Notes: generated by a model not told the origin, from the sequence alone. DNA of 64,000 nt from Dactylorhiza incarnata (GCA_033032865.1 JAWHQI010000166.1:3100001-3164000); one strand, 5' to 3'. Counted from the stretch's first letter, positions 20,797-33,584 are shown. Numbers and translations are program-made.

Positions 20797-22180
20797 CTAA
20801 ATCGGCAACGGATCTTGTTGCAACCCTTCCTTGATTCTAGTTAGCAACTCCCCTTTCACTGTGGACATAGTGGCAAGTTCAGACTTGCGGCTCAAGGCAC
20901 CCGCAACAACATTTGCCTTCCCGGGCTTGTACTCCATAGAATAGTTGAACTCTGCTAGAAAATCTTGCCACCTCGCTTGCTTGGAAGACAGCTTCTTTTG
21001 CGTTTGGAAGTAACTCGTGACCACATTGTCCGTCTTGACCATGAACTTTGCCTCGAGCAAGTAGTGTCTCCACACCTATAAGCAATGTATGATAGAAGTC
21101 ATTTCCTTCTCCTGGACAGTGTATCGCCGCTCCGTCTCATTCAACTTTCGACTTTCATAGGCAATAGGGTGCCCATCCTGCATCAAGACTCCACCAATGG
21201 CAAAGTCGGAAGCATCCGTCTACACTTCGAACTCCTTCCAAAGTCCGGTAATGTTAACACCGGCTCAGTGATCACTGCTTGCTTTAGATCTTCGAAGGCT
21301 TGTTGGCATCTATCATCCCAAGCCCACGATCTATCCTTCTTCAATAGATCCGTCAATGGAGCCGCTCTCCTTGAGTTGCTCTGGATAAACTGCCGATAGT
21401 AATTTGCAAGTCTAAGAAAAGATCTTAGCTCGGTTACCTTAGTAGGTGGCTCCCAATCTATAATCGCTTGGATCTTGGCTGCATCCATCTTCAGTTGGCC
21501 ATGTCCAATGACATGTCCAAGAAATGAGACCTCCTCCGTGCCAAACGTACACTTTGACTTCTTCATATATAACTCGTTCTCCCGCAAGACTTGAAAGATA
21601 GTGCGAAGATGATATGCATGTTCCTCCATATAATTGTTGTAGATCACGATGTCATCGAGATAAACCACCACGAACCGATCCAGGTAAGGATGAAATATCA
21701 TGTTCATCAAAGTGCAAAATGTAGATGGTGCATTAGTCAAGCCAAATGGCATGACCAACCACTCATAAAACCCCGTAACGAGTGATGCACGTTGTCTTCA
21801 ACTCATCTCCTTCAATAATGCAGACTTGGTAATATCCCTTCTACAAGTCCATCTTTGTGTAGACCTTGGCTTTCCCCATCCTATCAAACAAGTCAGCGAT
21901 CAATGGAATTGGATACTTATTCTTAATCGTTACTTTATTGAGTGCACGATAGTCCACACACATCCACAAAGATCCATCTTTCTTCTTCTGAAAGAGCAAT
22001 GATGCACCATATGGTCTTTCGATGGACAAATCTTCCCTGTGTCAAGTAGCTCCTTCAGCTGCTTGTGGAGTTCCTCCAATTTGGGTGGATCCATGCGATA
22101 TGTCATCATCGCAGGTGTTTTTGCCCCTTGTTCCAGCTTAATCTCATGGTCCACCTCCCTCCGAGGTGGTAGCATGTTCG
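20797..22180 (-). pseudogene. pol: Reverse transcriptase-RNase H of element B
   Basis: RT begins near 22180 (VDHEIKLEQGAKTPA, RMDPPKLEELHKQL), continues at 21841-22029 ([27 protein letters not shown]) and 21183-21758 ([13 protein letters not shown], the catalytic [26 protein letters not shown]). RNase H follows to 20797 (WRHYLLEAKFMVKTDN, KQARWQDFLAEFNYSMEYKPGK). The YLDD motif is intact, but stops and at least three frame changes prevent a full protein. Confidence 0.85.
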
Positions 22181-23099
22181 GAAGATCGGTTGGCATAACG
22201 TCTTGATTGTCCTCCAAGACTTGCTCAATGAAAGGGTGTACCTCCTCATCCTTTGTCATAGCTTCTTCCTTCAAGGTGGCTAAGTAAGTCACATCTCGCT
22301 TATTGACGTCTTTGGCTATTTGCATAGTTGATAGCTGCTTTCCCTTCGTTGGTGTCCCTTCCACCGCTGGGATCATGCATGGAGACCCTTTCTCCATAAT
22401 GCACATGGATCTACAAAAAGGCATCGTAATAGATCTTACCTTTTCAAAGAAGTGCATGCTAAGCACAACTTGAATGTTGTCCATCGAAACAATAGAGAAG
22501 TCTACTTGGCCCTTCCAAGTTCCCAACTGCAGCTCCACTCTGCGTGAAACTCCTTGCAGTGGTCTCACCTTCCCATTCACCGTCTTCAACCAACCTTCAC
22601 CCTTAGAGACATTCAGACCAAGTATCTTAGCCTCTTGCTTGGTCATAAAGTTGTGTGTTGCTCTAGTATCAAGTAAGGCCTTGGTGGCCTTCCCGTTTGT
22701 CTTTGCCTCCACAAACATCAATCCATTTGTTGTTGCGGCTGGAGAGGGTTTAACATTCAACGCAGTAAGTAGTTGTAATGAACACATATGAGTTGAGGTA
22801 CCTTCTCCTTGAGTCACCGCGTCGTTGCTTTCCATAATTGTTGACAATATTCCCATCTTCGGGCAACTGCTCATCGCATGTGGTCCTTTGCATAAGAAGA
22901 ATCCTCCTTTTGGAATGAAGGCCTTCTTCTTCTCCTCGTACTCCTTCCGGGAGTCAAGCCACTGGAAGTTGGTGTTCTTGAAGTCATGCTTCTCTCCCCC
23001 ACCTTTCCATTGATCACCCTTATCCTTCTTTGGCTCTGCTGCATCTGGGTTTCGTTCAAATTCGATAAGGGATTCAGCTGTGGCAATAGCTTCATCCAA
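22181..23099 (-). pseudogene. Nucleocapsid-protease region of element B
   Basis: One open frame of about 300 codons. The knuckle position reads FLCKGPHAMSSCPK: only some of the C/H ligands remain. Protease shows ALLDTRATHNFM, where the family has D-T-G-A-T-H-N-F; the catalytic glycine is arginine, so it should be inactive. The frame runs on into RT without a stop. Confidence 0.8.
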
Positions 23100-23114
23100 G
23101 GTCTTGACATCTCG

Positions 23115-23938
23115 TCATTGGAGTTCTTGCTTTGCCCAATGTTGAAGACCATCCACGAAGAAGAATAGTAGATCTTCATTCGACATGTTAGGGATTTGTA
23201 GCATCAAGGTGGTGAATTCTTTGACATACTCTGCAATGCTTCCATTGTGCTTCAACTCCCTAAGCTTCTTCTTTGCTTCATAAATGACATTTTCTGGATA
23301 GAAATGATGTTTGAGTTCACGCCTGAACTCCTCCCAAGTATCAATATGATACAAACCCTTCTCTATGTCGGACTGCTTCCTTTGCCACCAAGGAGAAGCA
23401 ACACCTGATAAGTTATAAGAGGCTTGTCGTACCTTAGTGGCTTCGTCGATGAGGTTACACCCCTCGATGAATTGCTCCATTTGCCAAATGAAGTTTTCTA
23501 CTTCTTTCGCGTCCCGCATTCCCACAAATGGCTTGGGCTTTGAAACCTCCATCCATGGATTGCCCATTGCCATTTGCCTCCACCATTAGCCACGGCTCGG
23601 CGACAAATGGTGATTTCCCCATTCATATCCTCAAAGCCGATCTACCTCGCTTGAATGGCATCTTCCAATCTAGCAAGGCGTTCCTCCAACGCCGGGTGAG
23701 CATCAAGACAAGTCTGGGTAGACTCCTTGATGGACTCAAATTCTTCTAGAACATGGGTCTCAAGAGTTTCGGAGTTTCCTTCCATCTTCTCAACTCGGTC
23801 GGCCAACATCATGACGACCTGATCCAAATGAGCTCCTTCCCGTGCCCTGCTATGATCCCTCTTCTTCCTGCCTTGTTGATCTACGACCTCCCTGCCGCGC
23901 TCGTCAATAATGTTTGAGTTGTTTGCCTCATTCTCCAT
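23115..23938 (-). pseudogene. gag: gag of element B
   Basis: The first ATG after the primer site is at 23938 (MENEANNSNIIDERG). A coiled-coil-like stretch (VEKMEGNSETLETHVLEEF, ALEERLARLEDAI) is followed, after a break near 23600, by the conserved core at 23115-23573: KPFVGMRDAKEVENFIWQME, TKVRQASYNLSG, WWQRKQSDIEKG, LKHHFYPENVIYEAKKKLREL and FTTLMLQIPNMS. This would form the particle shell. Broken by a frame change. Confidence 0.8.
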
Positions 23939-23962
23939 AGCAGCACCACACAAACCAAACCA

Positions 23963-23979
23963 TCCTGGATCTGATACCA
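23963..23979 (-). other. Primer binding site of B
   Basis: TGGTATCAGATCCAGGA on the minus strand, two bases inside the 5' LTR end; initiator tRNA-Met type. Confidence 0.75.
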
Positions 23980-24207
23980 ACTCTCACAAACTAGTCCCTT
24001 TGACTATGTCACGCGCGGCCTTAGCTCCTCTTGCCACCCCTTGCAGCTAGCTAAGTTAGCCTCACTCTAAAGAAACCATGGTGGAAATGGGAACGAGAAC
24101 AAGAACACAAGAGCACAAGTGCACAAGAGAAGAAGGAAGCAAGAGAACTCAAATGCTTTATCCACACGTAGATGATTACAAATGAGGGGGCCTTCCCCTT
24201 TTATAGG

Positions 24208-25255
24208 TGTTGGAACCCGGATACCAGTCCAACTATGTTCGAGACTTGGGGGTGACCAAAGGCTACTTGTTTAGCGGCCAACTCACGTGAGACAAGGTGA
24301 TAAGAAGCTAGAGAGCATAAAAACTCACTCCAACCTACCTATAAATAAGACCCGCGTGCTGCAACGAGGAGGTCCCGCCACATACCCAAAAGTCTACAGG
24401 AACTTCCCCTCCTAAAGCTAATGCTAAGCTTGGCACCAGAGAGGCAGGCAAGGTACTCGCCCACCATGAGGGGGGGGGGGGGGGGGGGTGAAGGTGCCTT
24501 CTACTTGTGCCTTGGGGTCCTATTTATAGGCAAATCCAAATGGACTGCGAATAGCTGCTCCCGCCTTCTAAAATGGGCTGCAGATAGCCGCTCCCACCTT
24601 TTGAAGGTGTGAAAATCTGTACTCGCCCCAGGTGGGTGAGGTCTTCTGTACTCGCCCAGGTGGGGGAGGTCTTCTGTACTAGCCCAGGTGGGGGAGGTCT
24701 TTTGTACTCGCCCAAGTGGGGGGAGGTCTTATGTACTCGCCCAAATGTGAGAGGTCTTTTGTACTCGCCCAGGTGAGGGAGGTCTTTTGTACTCGCCCAC
24801 GTGGGAGAGGTCTTCTGTACTCGCCCAGGTGGTGGAGGTCTTCTATACTCGCCCAGGTGGGGGAGGTCTTCTATACTCGCCCAGGTGGGGGAGGTCTTCT
24901 GTACTCGCCCAGGTGGGGCAGGTCTTCTGTACTCGCCCAGGTGGAGGAGGTATTCTATACTCGCCCAGGTGGGGGAGGTCTTCTGTACTCGCCCAAGTGG
25001 GGGAGGTCTTTTGTACTCGCCCAAATGGGAGAGGTCTTCTGTACTCGCCCAGGTGGGGGAGGTATTGTGTACTCGCCCAGGTGGGGGAGGTCTTCTGTAC
25101 TCGCCCAGATGGGGGAGGTCTTCTGTACTCGCCCAGGTGGGGGAGGTCTTTTATACTCGCCCAGGTGGGGGAGATCTTCTGTACTCGCCCAGGTGGGAGA
25201 GGTCTTCTGCATTGTCCTCATGCATTTCTGATCTCGACGAATTACGGGTTATACA
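24208..25255. mobile_element. Nested LTR-like element (possible solo LTR) carrying a minisatellite
   Basis: The exact break in the B LTR is shown by the intact 3' LTR. The insert starts TGTTGGAACCCGG and ends TTATACA, with near-matching pentamers ATAGG (24203-24207) and ACAGG (25256-25260), one mismatch. TG...CA ends and ~1.05 kb length without internal genes suggest a solo LTR. It includes a 19-base G-run (24470-24488) and the 28-bp repeat array. Confidence 0.6.
24617..25212 (+). repeat. 28-bp minisatellite, about 21 copies
   Basis: Unit TACTCGCCCAGGTGGGGGAGG plus TCTTCTG, with copies differing at a few positions (AAATGGGAG, AAGTGGGGG, GGTGGGGCA variants). All three forward frames and at least one reverse frame stay open across it because the unit lacks stop triplets. 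The resulting 170-190 codon ORFs are repeat artefacts, not genes. Confidence 0.9.
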
Positions 25256-25450
25256 ACAGGCCCCAAAGAGGTTTCCCTCCAAATCAAAGAATATTCAAGA
25301 TCCGTACTATTCTAGAGTATTCTGTACAATTCTAGTATATACAAGAGTCATGTACTCTCTAGAATAATCCGCCATCTTCTTATGTACAAGATTCCAGATT
25401 TCTCTTGAATTTTCCCTTCTCTTAACCTCAAAAATGAGGAGATCGTAACA

Positions 25451-25944
25451 ACGTGCAAAGCTGAACCGAACCCGTTTTCATGCAGATCGGTGAGAGGTCC
25501 CAACCTTTTGTATGTCGTGTGATCATGGGAGAGGCCGTGGAAGGTGTTCACCTAGACCGACTAAAAGCTTTTTTTCCCACCTAAGGTTGTATTACTTTGG
25601 GTGGTGTTGGTTATGGATTGATGTTATATTAGCCTCATGCGGTTGCTTAGGCGGTTGTGGGGATCCCCCGGGTGTCGATGCTTGTTGTTATGATAAGTAC
25701 ATTATTGAATGTAAGGCCTTAAGGTCATAACTTAGTTTGATACATTCCTGGTGGACATTCTGAAAGTAATATATTTTGACAGCTTTCGCTTATGCTTGTT
25801 TATACTATATAGTAGGTCTTTTCTGTTTATCATCTTTTAACATCTAGCTAGTGTGTTCAATATGGCATGGGGTCCCAGTCGGACATATTGTTATATTGTT
25901 TGTACTGGCATGGTGTTACAGTTGTATCCATCTGAAACATGACT
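25451..25944. other. Unassigned, no gene seen
   Basis: About 500 bp with moderate GC and no convincing ORF. It may be LTR or leader of the Tat-type element that starts coding just after, but no primer site or LTR end is evident. Confidence 0.35.
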
Positions 25945-26325
25945 AACATTTTTAAGTGCATGTTCTTTTCCATCACCATTAAAGGGAAGGCAAGAGATTG
26001 GTTCCATCAGCTGTCGGGAGGTTCAATCTAATTCTTTGAAGACCAGCGTCGAGGGCTGACGATGCGGGTTGCCACCTCAAAAAAGAGAAAGAATAAGTTG
26101 ACAACTCTCTTTCATTTGAAGCAGGGAATCAATGAGATCCCAGAGAGCTACATCAATCGCTTTCAAGAAGAAGTCCACAACATACATGAGGTGGATAGCT
26201 TCACTATGCAGTTAGCGCTTACTTTTGGCTTACGAGAGGGTCTTTTTAAGCTAGAGATTGGCCAAATTCCACCTGTCTCTTTTGAGGATCTGGTCAATTG
26301 GGCAAGTAAGTTCATCCAGGGTTAG
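25945..26325 (+). pseudogene. gag: gag fragment of Tat-type Ty3/gypsy element D
   Basis: Frame shows KGKARDWFHQLSGGSI, a stop, then FEDQRRGLTMR..ATSKKRKNKLTTLFHLKQGINEIPESYINRFQEEV and LREGLFKLEIGQIPPVSFEDLVNWASKFIQ: the retrotrans-gag core typical of the Tat branch. A stop follows at 26323. N-terminal gag is missing. The rest of the element continues beyond the nested element C at 34789. Confidence 0.75.
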
Positions 26326-27064
26326 GCGACGAACAATAACTTCTTGGCCAAGCTGACTAGGGAAGATGAAGAGAGACGCTAGAAGAGGGAAGGAAGATGG
26401 AGCAGAGGAGGCATGAAGGATAGATGCAGGGGGGAAGGAGGCATGAGGTGCCATGGAGGCAAGGGGAGCCGAGAAGGTAGGAAGTTAGGAGGCCTCATGC
26501 GACTCCATAGAATCAAGGGCCGGAATGAAGGTTCCAAGCTCCAATGAATTGGCCACCATGTAGGCCGGCAGGATGACCCCATCAGATGGGTCTTTTGAGG
26601 AGATTCTCCCGCGAGAGGAGGAATCATTACGATCATTCAGAAAGGAACCCAGGAGGAGGTACTAGAGGTGTAATGGCAATTGTCAGGCAGGGCAATAGGC
26701 ATCAGAGGAGACATCAACACAAGAGAAACCAACGGGAGTTATCACCTTTATACCGCGAACTGCATCAGGTAGAGAGGCATGCCACCGCGACTTGCCTGAA
26801 TTTTTTGGAGGCTAGGCGGAGGGTCGGGGAAGGAGGAGCAGGTGGAGGAGAAGGCCAAAGGTAGGTAGCTCCAGTCGAGGCAGAGTTAGTTTGAGCTCCG
26901 ACCTGGAGGAGGAATGAAGACAAGGTTGATCTAGGAGGGCACAGGGGAGTGGGCGTCATCTATGGAGGAGTAGTGTTGAGGGCTTCCCGCAAGGGGATTC
27001 TTTACACCAATTATCATCGGAGTGTCTCTTCGACCTCACAAACATCTCCCCTACTGGAAGAGAT
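26326..27064 (+). other. Degenerate gag tail of element D
   Basis: Purine-rich, R/G-rich when read in frame (NNNFLAKLTREDEERR near 26330); corresponds by position to 51590-51900 of K2. No intact ORF. Ends at the insertion point of C. Confidence 0.5.
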
Positions 27065-28249
27065 TGCTGGATTGGTAGACGCCCTTAGAGGGGGGGGGGG
27101 GGGGGGTGAATAAGGGTTTTAAAACTTTTGTTATATTTTGATAAACTTGAAAAGTAAGTATATTAAAATAGTGATTTAGAATGAAGATCTAAATTGTTTT
27201 ATAATGAAAGAGTTAGAAATAAACAATTTAGAGAAATGAAGAGTAAATTAATTTCATTACAAAAAGAGACATGATTATTATTGATAAAAATTGATTACAA
27301 AACTAGATTTCTATGACGCTAGAAATCAAAGGCGAATAAGTAAAAATCCTTTTTTGTTTTCTATCCTGACTTGTATCCCCATGAACCGGTAGCTTTAGCC
27401 TATCCTTCCCCGGATACGGCCTCAAGCCGCTCTATCCAATCATTCCCCGGATATGGCCTCAAGCACCCCCTAGATCTACACCCTAGACCTAGTCGCCAAC
27501 ACGTGGCAAATTTCTGCCGTAAGTCCTACTCAGACCTAGTCGCCAACACGAGGCGAATTTACTAAGCGATTATAAGAATGAAAAGAATAAAAATATTAAA
27601 AACTTTCTCTATGTGGATCTCTGAAGAAGTAGACAAAGACCCACATAGTATGATCGTAGTTGATGCGGTCTTTCATCACGATGATGAAGTGTGTTGAAAT
27701 CTTCTCCACGGATCTCCTTAAGCCTTCATGGATTTGTGGGAGTATCTCTCTGAACCTTCCTCTCTATGATGTGGCACGAAGCTCAAGAATTTAGGAGTGG
27801 GAGAGGATGAAGAAGACGGATCCAAGGGGTCCTTTTTATAGCCTTGGAGCTAGCGCATGCGCAATCGCTACCGTCAGCGCTATCCCAATTTAGAAAATAT
27901 TCTCCACGTGAGAATCCTTCATTTTAACCAAGCCGACCGCCTTGCTCTATTGCTTTGCGCTACCGCCTGCGCTAGGTGCTATCGCCTGCGTTAGATGCTA
28001 TCGCCTGGCGCTAGCACTTTCTATAATTACTTCCCAAAATTGCTCTAATCAGAGCTAGCGCCTGTGCTAGGTGCTGCCGCCGGCGCTAGTGGACATGTTG
28101 GAATTCTGGCTTCAAACTTGGGGGCAACCTTCATATGTTATCCTTGAGTCACATGACTTTGTTTTCTGCACACTTAAACACACAAGATAAAGTACACATA
28201 GAATTTGTTTTTCTCAAACCTAGGAGATACGGAAGACCATGTTCCAACA
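27065..28249 (-). repeat. 3' LTR of element C
   Basis: 1185 bp, aligning throughout to 33585-34788. The terminal block (GCGCCCTTAG..., G17 at 27090-27106, GTGAATAAGGG) is the conserved Sirevirus-like LTR end. Confidence 0.85.
27845..28095 (-). repeat. GCTAGCGC/CGCCGGCG palindrome cluster in U3 of C
   Basis: Words such as GCTAGCGCATGCGC, CTACCGCCTGCGCTAGG and GCCGGCGCTAG recur at short intervals, all CpG-centred and near-palindromic. They lie 155-400 bp from the LTR start; the 5' LTR has the same cluster at 34370-34630. Confidence 0.75.
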
Positions 28250-31200
28250 AACTCCCCCTTTTGATAATAACAAATCCATTAATGATAAATCAGAGCATTA
28301 ATATATAAGCATGATGAAACCTACTTGTGTGTGTGAGAGAGATGCCTTTGGATAATTGTTGATTTTGGTATTTAGAATTGCTCCCCCTAAATATATGTTC
28401 CTCCTATGTGAATGCTCCCCTAATATGTAAGCTATCATCTTACTCATTAGTCATATTAGTTTTCCCATTTGATAGCGATTTTTATTTATCATGTTAGTTC
28501 TCCCCCTTTTTTTATTAGCAAAAGTTGGCAAGGAAGCAATAGACATAGAAAGAGGATTTTTTATAGAAAGATAAGGCATGATCAAGCTTTTTAGAGGAAA
28601 TGAAATGATAAGAAGTTCTTAGCATAATAAGGTAATGATTTCTAAGTAACCAATCTACCCAGATAATATGTCTACACCCTAGCCCCGTACTAAGTGACAG
28701 ATGGTTATGAGGAGATGCGTACATGTCGTAGGTTGGGGTATTAGTCCCATATGCAAATACTAGAAGATACTCAACCTAGCACTCTTCCCCCCCCCAGTGC
28801 CTCGCAAGGCTCCACTGGAACCCTCCCCAGTTAAGGACAAGACATGACTTAGAGGTTAGGTTATCTAATGTCTACAACCCTATGCCCCCGTTATGGTAAG
28901 ATATGTAATCATGGGATAATACATTGGAAACATTAAGCATTTGAATCTAATGATAAGTTCATAGCCTATGTGTTTATATTTTTATTTGAATTTTTTGAAA
29001 AAACTCTTATAGCTATTTTGAAATCCATTAATGAATCAGAGTTTTTAGCATAAAAATGATATTCGTGTTAGAACAACCAATATAAATTCTACCAAGCAAG
29101 TCTACCACTTATTGAAAAAGGAATTTTGAGATTTAAGACTTTGATATAAGCATGAAAGCGTAAGGTAAAAAATATATGGTGATGATGCGGAAGACTTATA
29201 GAAATACAAGAAACATCTCTTTGTAAACATGCGATTCATAAGAAGAAATATGAGTGAAAGTCCAAAATGAAAAGATGTTTTTGTAGATCATTTTTCTTTT
29301 AAAATCATTAAAGATTACCAGAAAGTAACCAAGCATGAAAGAAGGATATCAAAAAGAAACTACCACAATGTTATTATAATTCATAAATTCAAAACATACC
29401 AAACATTGTAGAGAGCATGCTAGGTTATCTAGTGCATTTATATATAAAGGGTAGTATAGAATTTAACATTAGGATCTAATACTCATGAGAAGAAGTGTTA
29501 TGAAAGATAATGATGTGCACATAAGTGTATTTTGAATAGAGTAAACAAATGATTTAATAAAAAATACACGACATATGTAATGTAAAGTGCACAATAAAAC
29601 ACAAATTATTTTACTTCCACACACTTCAATGCACAAAGACTGTACAACTACCAAGGTGCTTTGCACACACAATGCTCATGAAGATTTATCAGGGTGCAAA
29701 GTAGTGCTTGGGGGATCACACACTTTATTTTTCAATATTGATTTTTTTTGTGATTCAGTGTACTTAAGAATAAGTGGTGAAAAAAATGAAGGTTTGCACA
29801 AGACACTTTACTATTCTTTCAAAGGTGCTCAACCTCACAATGCTTATTAAGACTTATCAGGAGGTTCAAGTAGTGCTTGGTGGAGTTATCTTTGTCAATT
29901 TATTTCATGATTTTTGTTTTGTACAAAGATCTCTGAATACACTTGTTTTGCAAACCAATGTAATTTTGAAAGCACAACCACTTTTTTTAATTTGTAGAGT
30001 GCAAATAAATATAGTGTATGTAAGATACTTATGCAAATTTAATTCATTGTACAATTAGAATACACAAGCAAGCATTCTTAGATTAAAAGCATATGTAGAC
30101 TTTGCCAAAATAAGCGAGTGAATAAATATCATTATCAACCATAAAACATTTACTCAGGCTTAGAGGCATGCTAAGCTTAGTTCTACACAACCTTTTCGTT
30201 ACAATTGGTGCACATATGAGTAGATATATCAAAGCATGATAAAAACAATGTTCAAAGGTAGTTTGAAAAGATAAATTTCAACATTGTAGAGGGACTAAAT
30301 GATAGATTAGACCATGCTTGATATGAACAATAAAATCCATATAGTTTTTTTATATTAAAAAAAATAATTTTGTTTTAAAGTTTGAACTCTTAAAATTGAT
30401 CTTGGACTTCCCGAGGTCTACCATGTGAGGGGTTCGCACCGATACTAGGAGATATGATGGGGTGACATCCCAAATCTCCCTTTTGCAAGATACATGTAAA
30501 TAGAAAAGTTAGGTTCTGAAAATAATTTTTGATGTTTTATATTTTTGTATTTGATTTTTGCATATAAAAATAGAAATCAAACAAATAACCAAAGAAAGGA
30601 AGTAAGATTTTTTTTGTAATTTTGAATTTTTCAAAAAATCAATTATAGGCAGAAATGCAAAAATGAGTAGTACATATAAAATAATATATTTTTAGTGGTT
30701 TTTTAGAATTTTAAAATTATAGAAAATCGGACACTCGAGTTAGTGTCAGCGCTAGCGCGGCAAACAGTACACAATTTTTCAAAATTTTGGAAATTCTGAT
30801 TATTGATATTGATTAAATGTCCCAAGAGTTGTTTCATGCAGAAATTTCAGAATTTTTGGAGATGTCTAGATAGTGCAAATTGCATGAAACGTTAGCGATT
30901 TCTTATACGACTTGACAACACATGATATATATTTTCTTATATCTTCATTTTGATTTTCCTAAGGCTTATATTTATCAATATAATGTAAGTTGAAAATGAT
31001 AGGAAATGTAAGCACAAGTTATCATATTCGAATAAGCCAAATAAGCATGATTTAAATGATTAGTATGAAATGATGTTCATGCAAAGAATAACATAGATAT
31101 ACCCTAGATAAGAATACCCAACCTGTATATCTTGGTAAACATATAAAACCTAACATAGATACTGATATTCTTTAGGTGACAATGTTAGTATGATAAGTTT

Positions 31201-32298
31201 GAGATTAATGTTATGCCAAAGTATGATAGTGTTTCAATTTATAGACTTAGAATGAAATGAAGATTTTATTTGATTTGATCTTATTGATATGAAGATGATT
31301 TTAAGGTCTAAACTTGAAATAAATCACAGTACACACATAATACACCAACCATGATATGCAATTATAATATCAATTGTCATCATATAATTCATATAAATTT
31401 GATAGAAATAGTTGTTTTTAGAAGACTCTTGATATGACTTATGATATTTGTTCTTAGATAATTTTAGCAAAGGACATCAATAAATCATGGTGGTGCATAT
31501 GAATTCAATATTCATTATGATGGTGAATTCTTTCAATACATTTTAGTGATTTTCTTTTTAATTATGAATTTTGAATATATATGCGCTTTTTGATAGGTGA
31601 ACAATAGTGATGGTTTAGATCATGTTTGACATCAAGGAGTGAACACAATACAATTTTTTTTTGAAAAGAAAAAAAATATATTGAAAATTGAACTTTCTTT
31701 TAGATCATGTTATTTCTCTAATTTTGTTGATGAAGGCTAAAGAGCTTAATAGCCTAATAACTTGATTTAATTTAAAATATCTTATAGCAAATTAATAGTT
31801 CAATTTATTTGAATACTATATGATATATATATAGGCAATGAATATAAGAAAGATAGATAGGTCATCAAAATAAAAATATGATTTTGAATTTTGATCAATT
31901 CGATTTATAAACTCATTATGTTTTGAGAGATAAAATCATATTTCCAATAATATGTAAGATGACCATAACATAATAGCTTAAAAAATAAGAAAACAAAAAG
32001 TAAAATTAAAAGACATCAAAGCATATCATGAAGTAGAAATTTGTATATTTTATTTTGAAAAGATTCTACTTCATGCATTTGTTAATACCAAATGAATATG
32101 AGATTTAGGTATTCAAAGGGGACCAAATGTGGTGGTTCGTTTGGGTACCCAAATATAACGTGTAGGTTTATGGGTAGATAGTGATGAATGGATCCTATCA
32201 TGTGAAGTTAATGTTTCATTTTTAGCTTTGGGCCTCCATTCAAACCTTGGTTTAATGTTATTCTTATGTATCAAATTTCCTTTGTGATTATCTTTATT
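28250..32298 (-). other. Long non-coding interior of element C
   Basis: About 4 kb, strongly AT-rich, no ORF of note on either strand. It contains two diverged copies of a block around GGTGCT..CAC..AATGCT(C/T)AT..AAGA..TATCAGG (29655-29720 and 29825-29890) that recur in E (39470-39730). One CpG-palindrome word group (GTCAGCGCTAGCGCGG) lies at 30745-30760. Pol has been lost entirely. Confidence 0.65.
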
Positions 32299-33536
32299 TT
32301 AAAAATTATAGTTGAAGGTATCGATCATAGGAAATTTGTGTAATTTTAATTTTGAGTTTGGAGAGATATGATTTTGTAAATAATGGTGATTTTGATTTAC
32401 AAAAACTTTGTGTTTTTTACTCCAATTATTAGGCTTAGTTAAGATATTTATATTCATATTCAACTTGCTTTTAGATATAGCTTGATATTGTGAATTTGTA
32501 TTTATAATTTTCAGAAGCAAGTTGATTTTGTATTTGAATTCATCATTTTTTATCATAAGATTATGTATAGCTTTATTATAAGCAATTATACTATTTTTAA
32601 GAGTGGAAACAATAGAGTCAATCTGAGTTTGATAATTATTTCTAAATTCCTCAAATGTTTCATCAATCTCTTTGATTTCAATTTTATAACTTTTGCATGT
32701 ACCACAATCACTTTTCAAAGATAAATTTTCTAAAGATAATTTTTCATTATGTTCTTTTATAATTAATAGTTCTTTTTCAACAACCTTGAATTTTTCTTTA
32801 CTATTATTACAATCAAAACAGGTTTTATATTTTTATGGGAAAAACTAGATAAATCAGAATTTGATTCTGCTTTAACTTTTGCTTTTAAACATTTGTTTTC
32901 TAAGCGCAATTTGCAGTTTGCATTTTTCAATTTCTTAATTTTGCGCTTTGTAATTTGTAGCAATTATAAAGTAGAAATAGAATTGCAAACAATAAGAGGA
33001 TTTGATTTCCTTACAGTGCTTTTGGATGTTATGAGATTTGAGCATATAGTTCCTTTGTTATCTTCATCTAATTGGCATTCATCTTTCAAAGATAGGATTT
33101 CTTCTTTTCCACTTGATGTGCACTCCATTGATCCATCATGGGAGGAGCTTTCTTAACCACTTGTGCCAACTTGTACGTTCTCCACATCTTGCATTTGTTC
33201 CATACCTGTGAGAGGAAAATCATACATTTCTTCAAGAAATTTCCATACTTTGTATGCACTAGAAAAACAATATATCAATTTGAAAATTTATTGAGATAAA
33301 GCACAAAAAATACTATTCAAAGCCTTTACATTTAGGTGACATTCCTTTTTATTTATTTCATCCACTGGTCTTATAATTGCAAGATTCCAGGCTTCGATAT
33401 CTAAAGTTTTAATAAAACTTTCCATTACAATTTTCCACCCTTTATAATTTCTCCCTTCAAATAAAAATGGTGCTAGTGATTTTCCTTCTTCATAAAAATT
33501 TCCCCCACTAATAGAAGCGAGATCATGAGACGCCAT
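32299..33536 (-). pseudogene. gag: gag of element C
   Basis: Starts at 33536 (MASHDLASISGG), with APFLFEGRNYKGWKIVMESFIKTLDIEAWNLAI, the copia gag opening, then a stop near 33288. Pieces at 32763-32963 and 32299-32718 encode Lys/Leu/Asn-rich, coiled-coil-like sequence comparable to the coiled coil of A and F gag. The central core and zinc knuckle are absent. It begins ~35 bases from the primer site. Confidence 0.65.
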
Positions 33537-33570
33537 TATTCCAGGTTGTTAGACCATTTGGAATAACCTA

Positions 33571-33582
33571 GCTCTGATACCA
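33571..33582 (-). other. Primer binding site of C
   Basis: TGGTATCAGAGC on the minus strand, exact initiator tRNA-Met type, two bases from the LTR. Confidence 0.8.
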
Positions 33583-33584
33583 CT

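Larger units (their letters stand above)
18959..25450 (-). mobile_element. Element B: chromovirus (Ty3/gypsy with chromodomain)
   Basis: LTRs of about 414 bp flank a minus-strand gag-protease-RT-RNase H-integrase-chromodomain order. The primer site is of initiator tRNA-Met type (GGTATCAGATCC, 23968-23979) and a G-rich polypurine tract (GGTGGGGGAGAA on minus, ~19373-19385) adjoins the 3' LTR. The gag type and chromodomain suggest the Galadriel-like branch of chromoviruses, though branch assignment from memory is uncertain. The flanking pentamers (CACGG, ACGTG) do not match, so no target duplication is claimed. Numerous stops and lost catalytic residues show an old copy. Confidence 0.85.
23982..25450 (-). 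repeat. 5' LTR of element B, split by a nested element
   Basis: Matches 18959-19372 in two parts, 23982-24207 and 25259-25450, around the insert at 24208-25255. The outer bases TCTCAC versus TGTCAC show the canonical end has mutated. Confidence 0.85.

Noticed and set aside
24716..25367. Long overlapping ORFs of 171-188 codons on the plus strand, plus 166 and 88 codons on the minus strand
   Set aside because: They read through a 28-bp minisatellite with no stop triplets; no codon bias, no conserved domain and all frames are equally open.
18954..25455. Target-site duplication for element B
   Set aside because: Flanking pentamers CACGG and ACGTG do not match even allowing one change.
29587..30058. 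Small plus-strand ORFs in the C interior
   Set aside because: AT-rich, no homologous reading frame in the matching part of element E.
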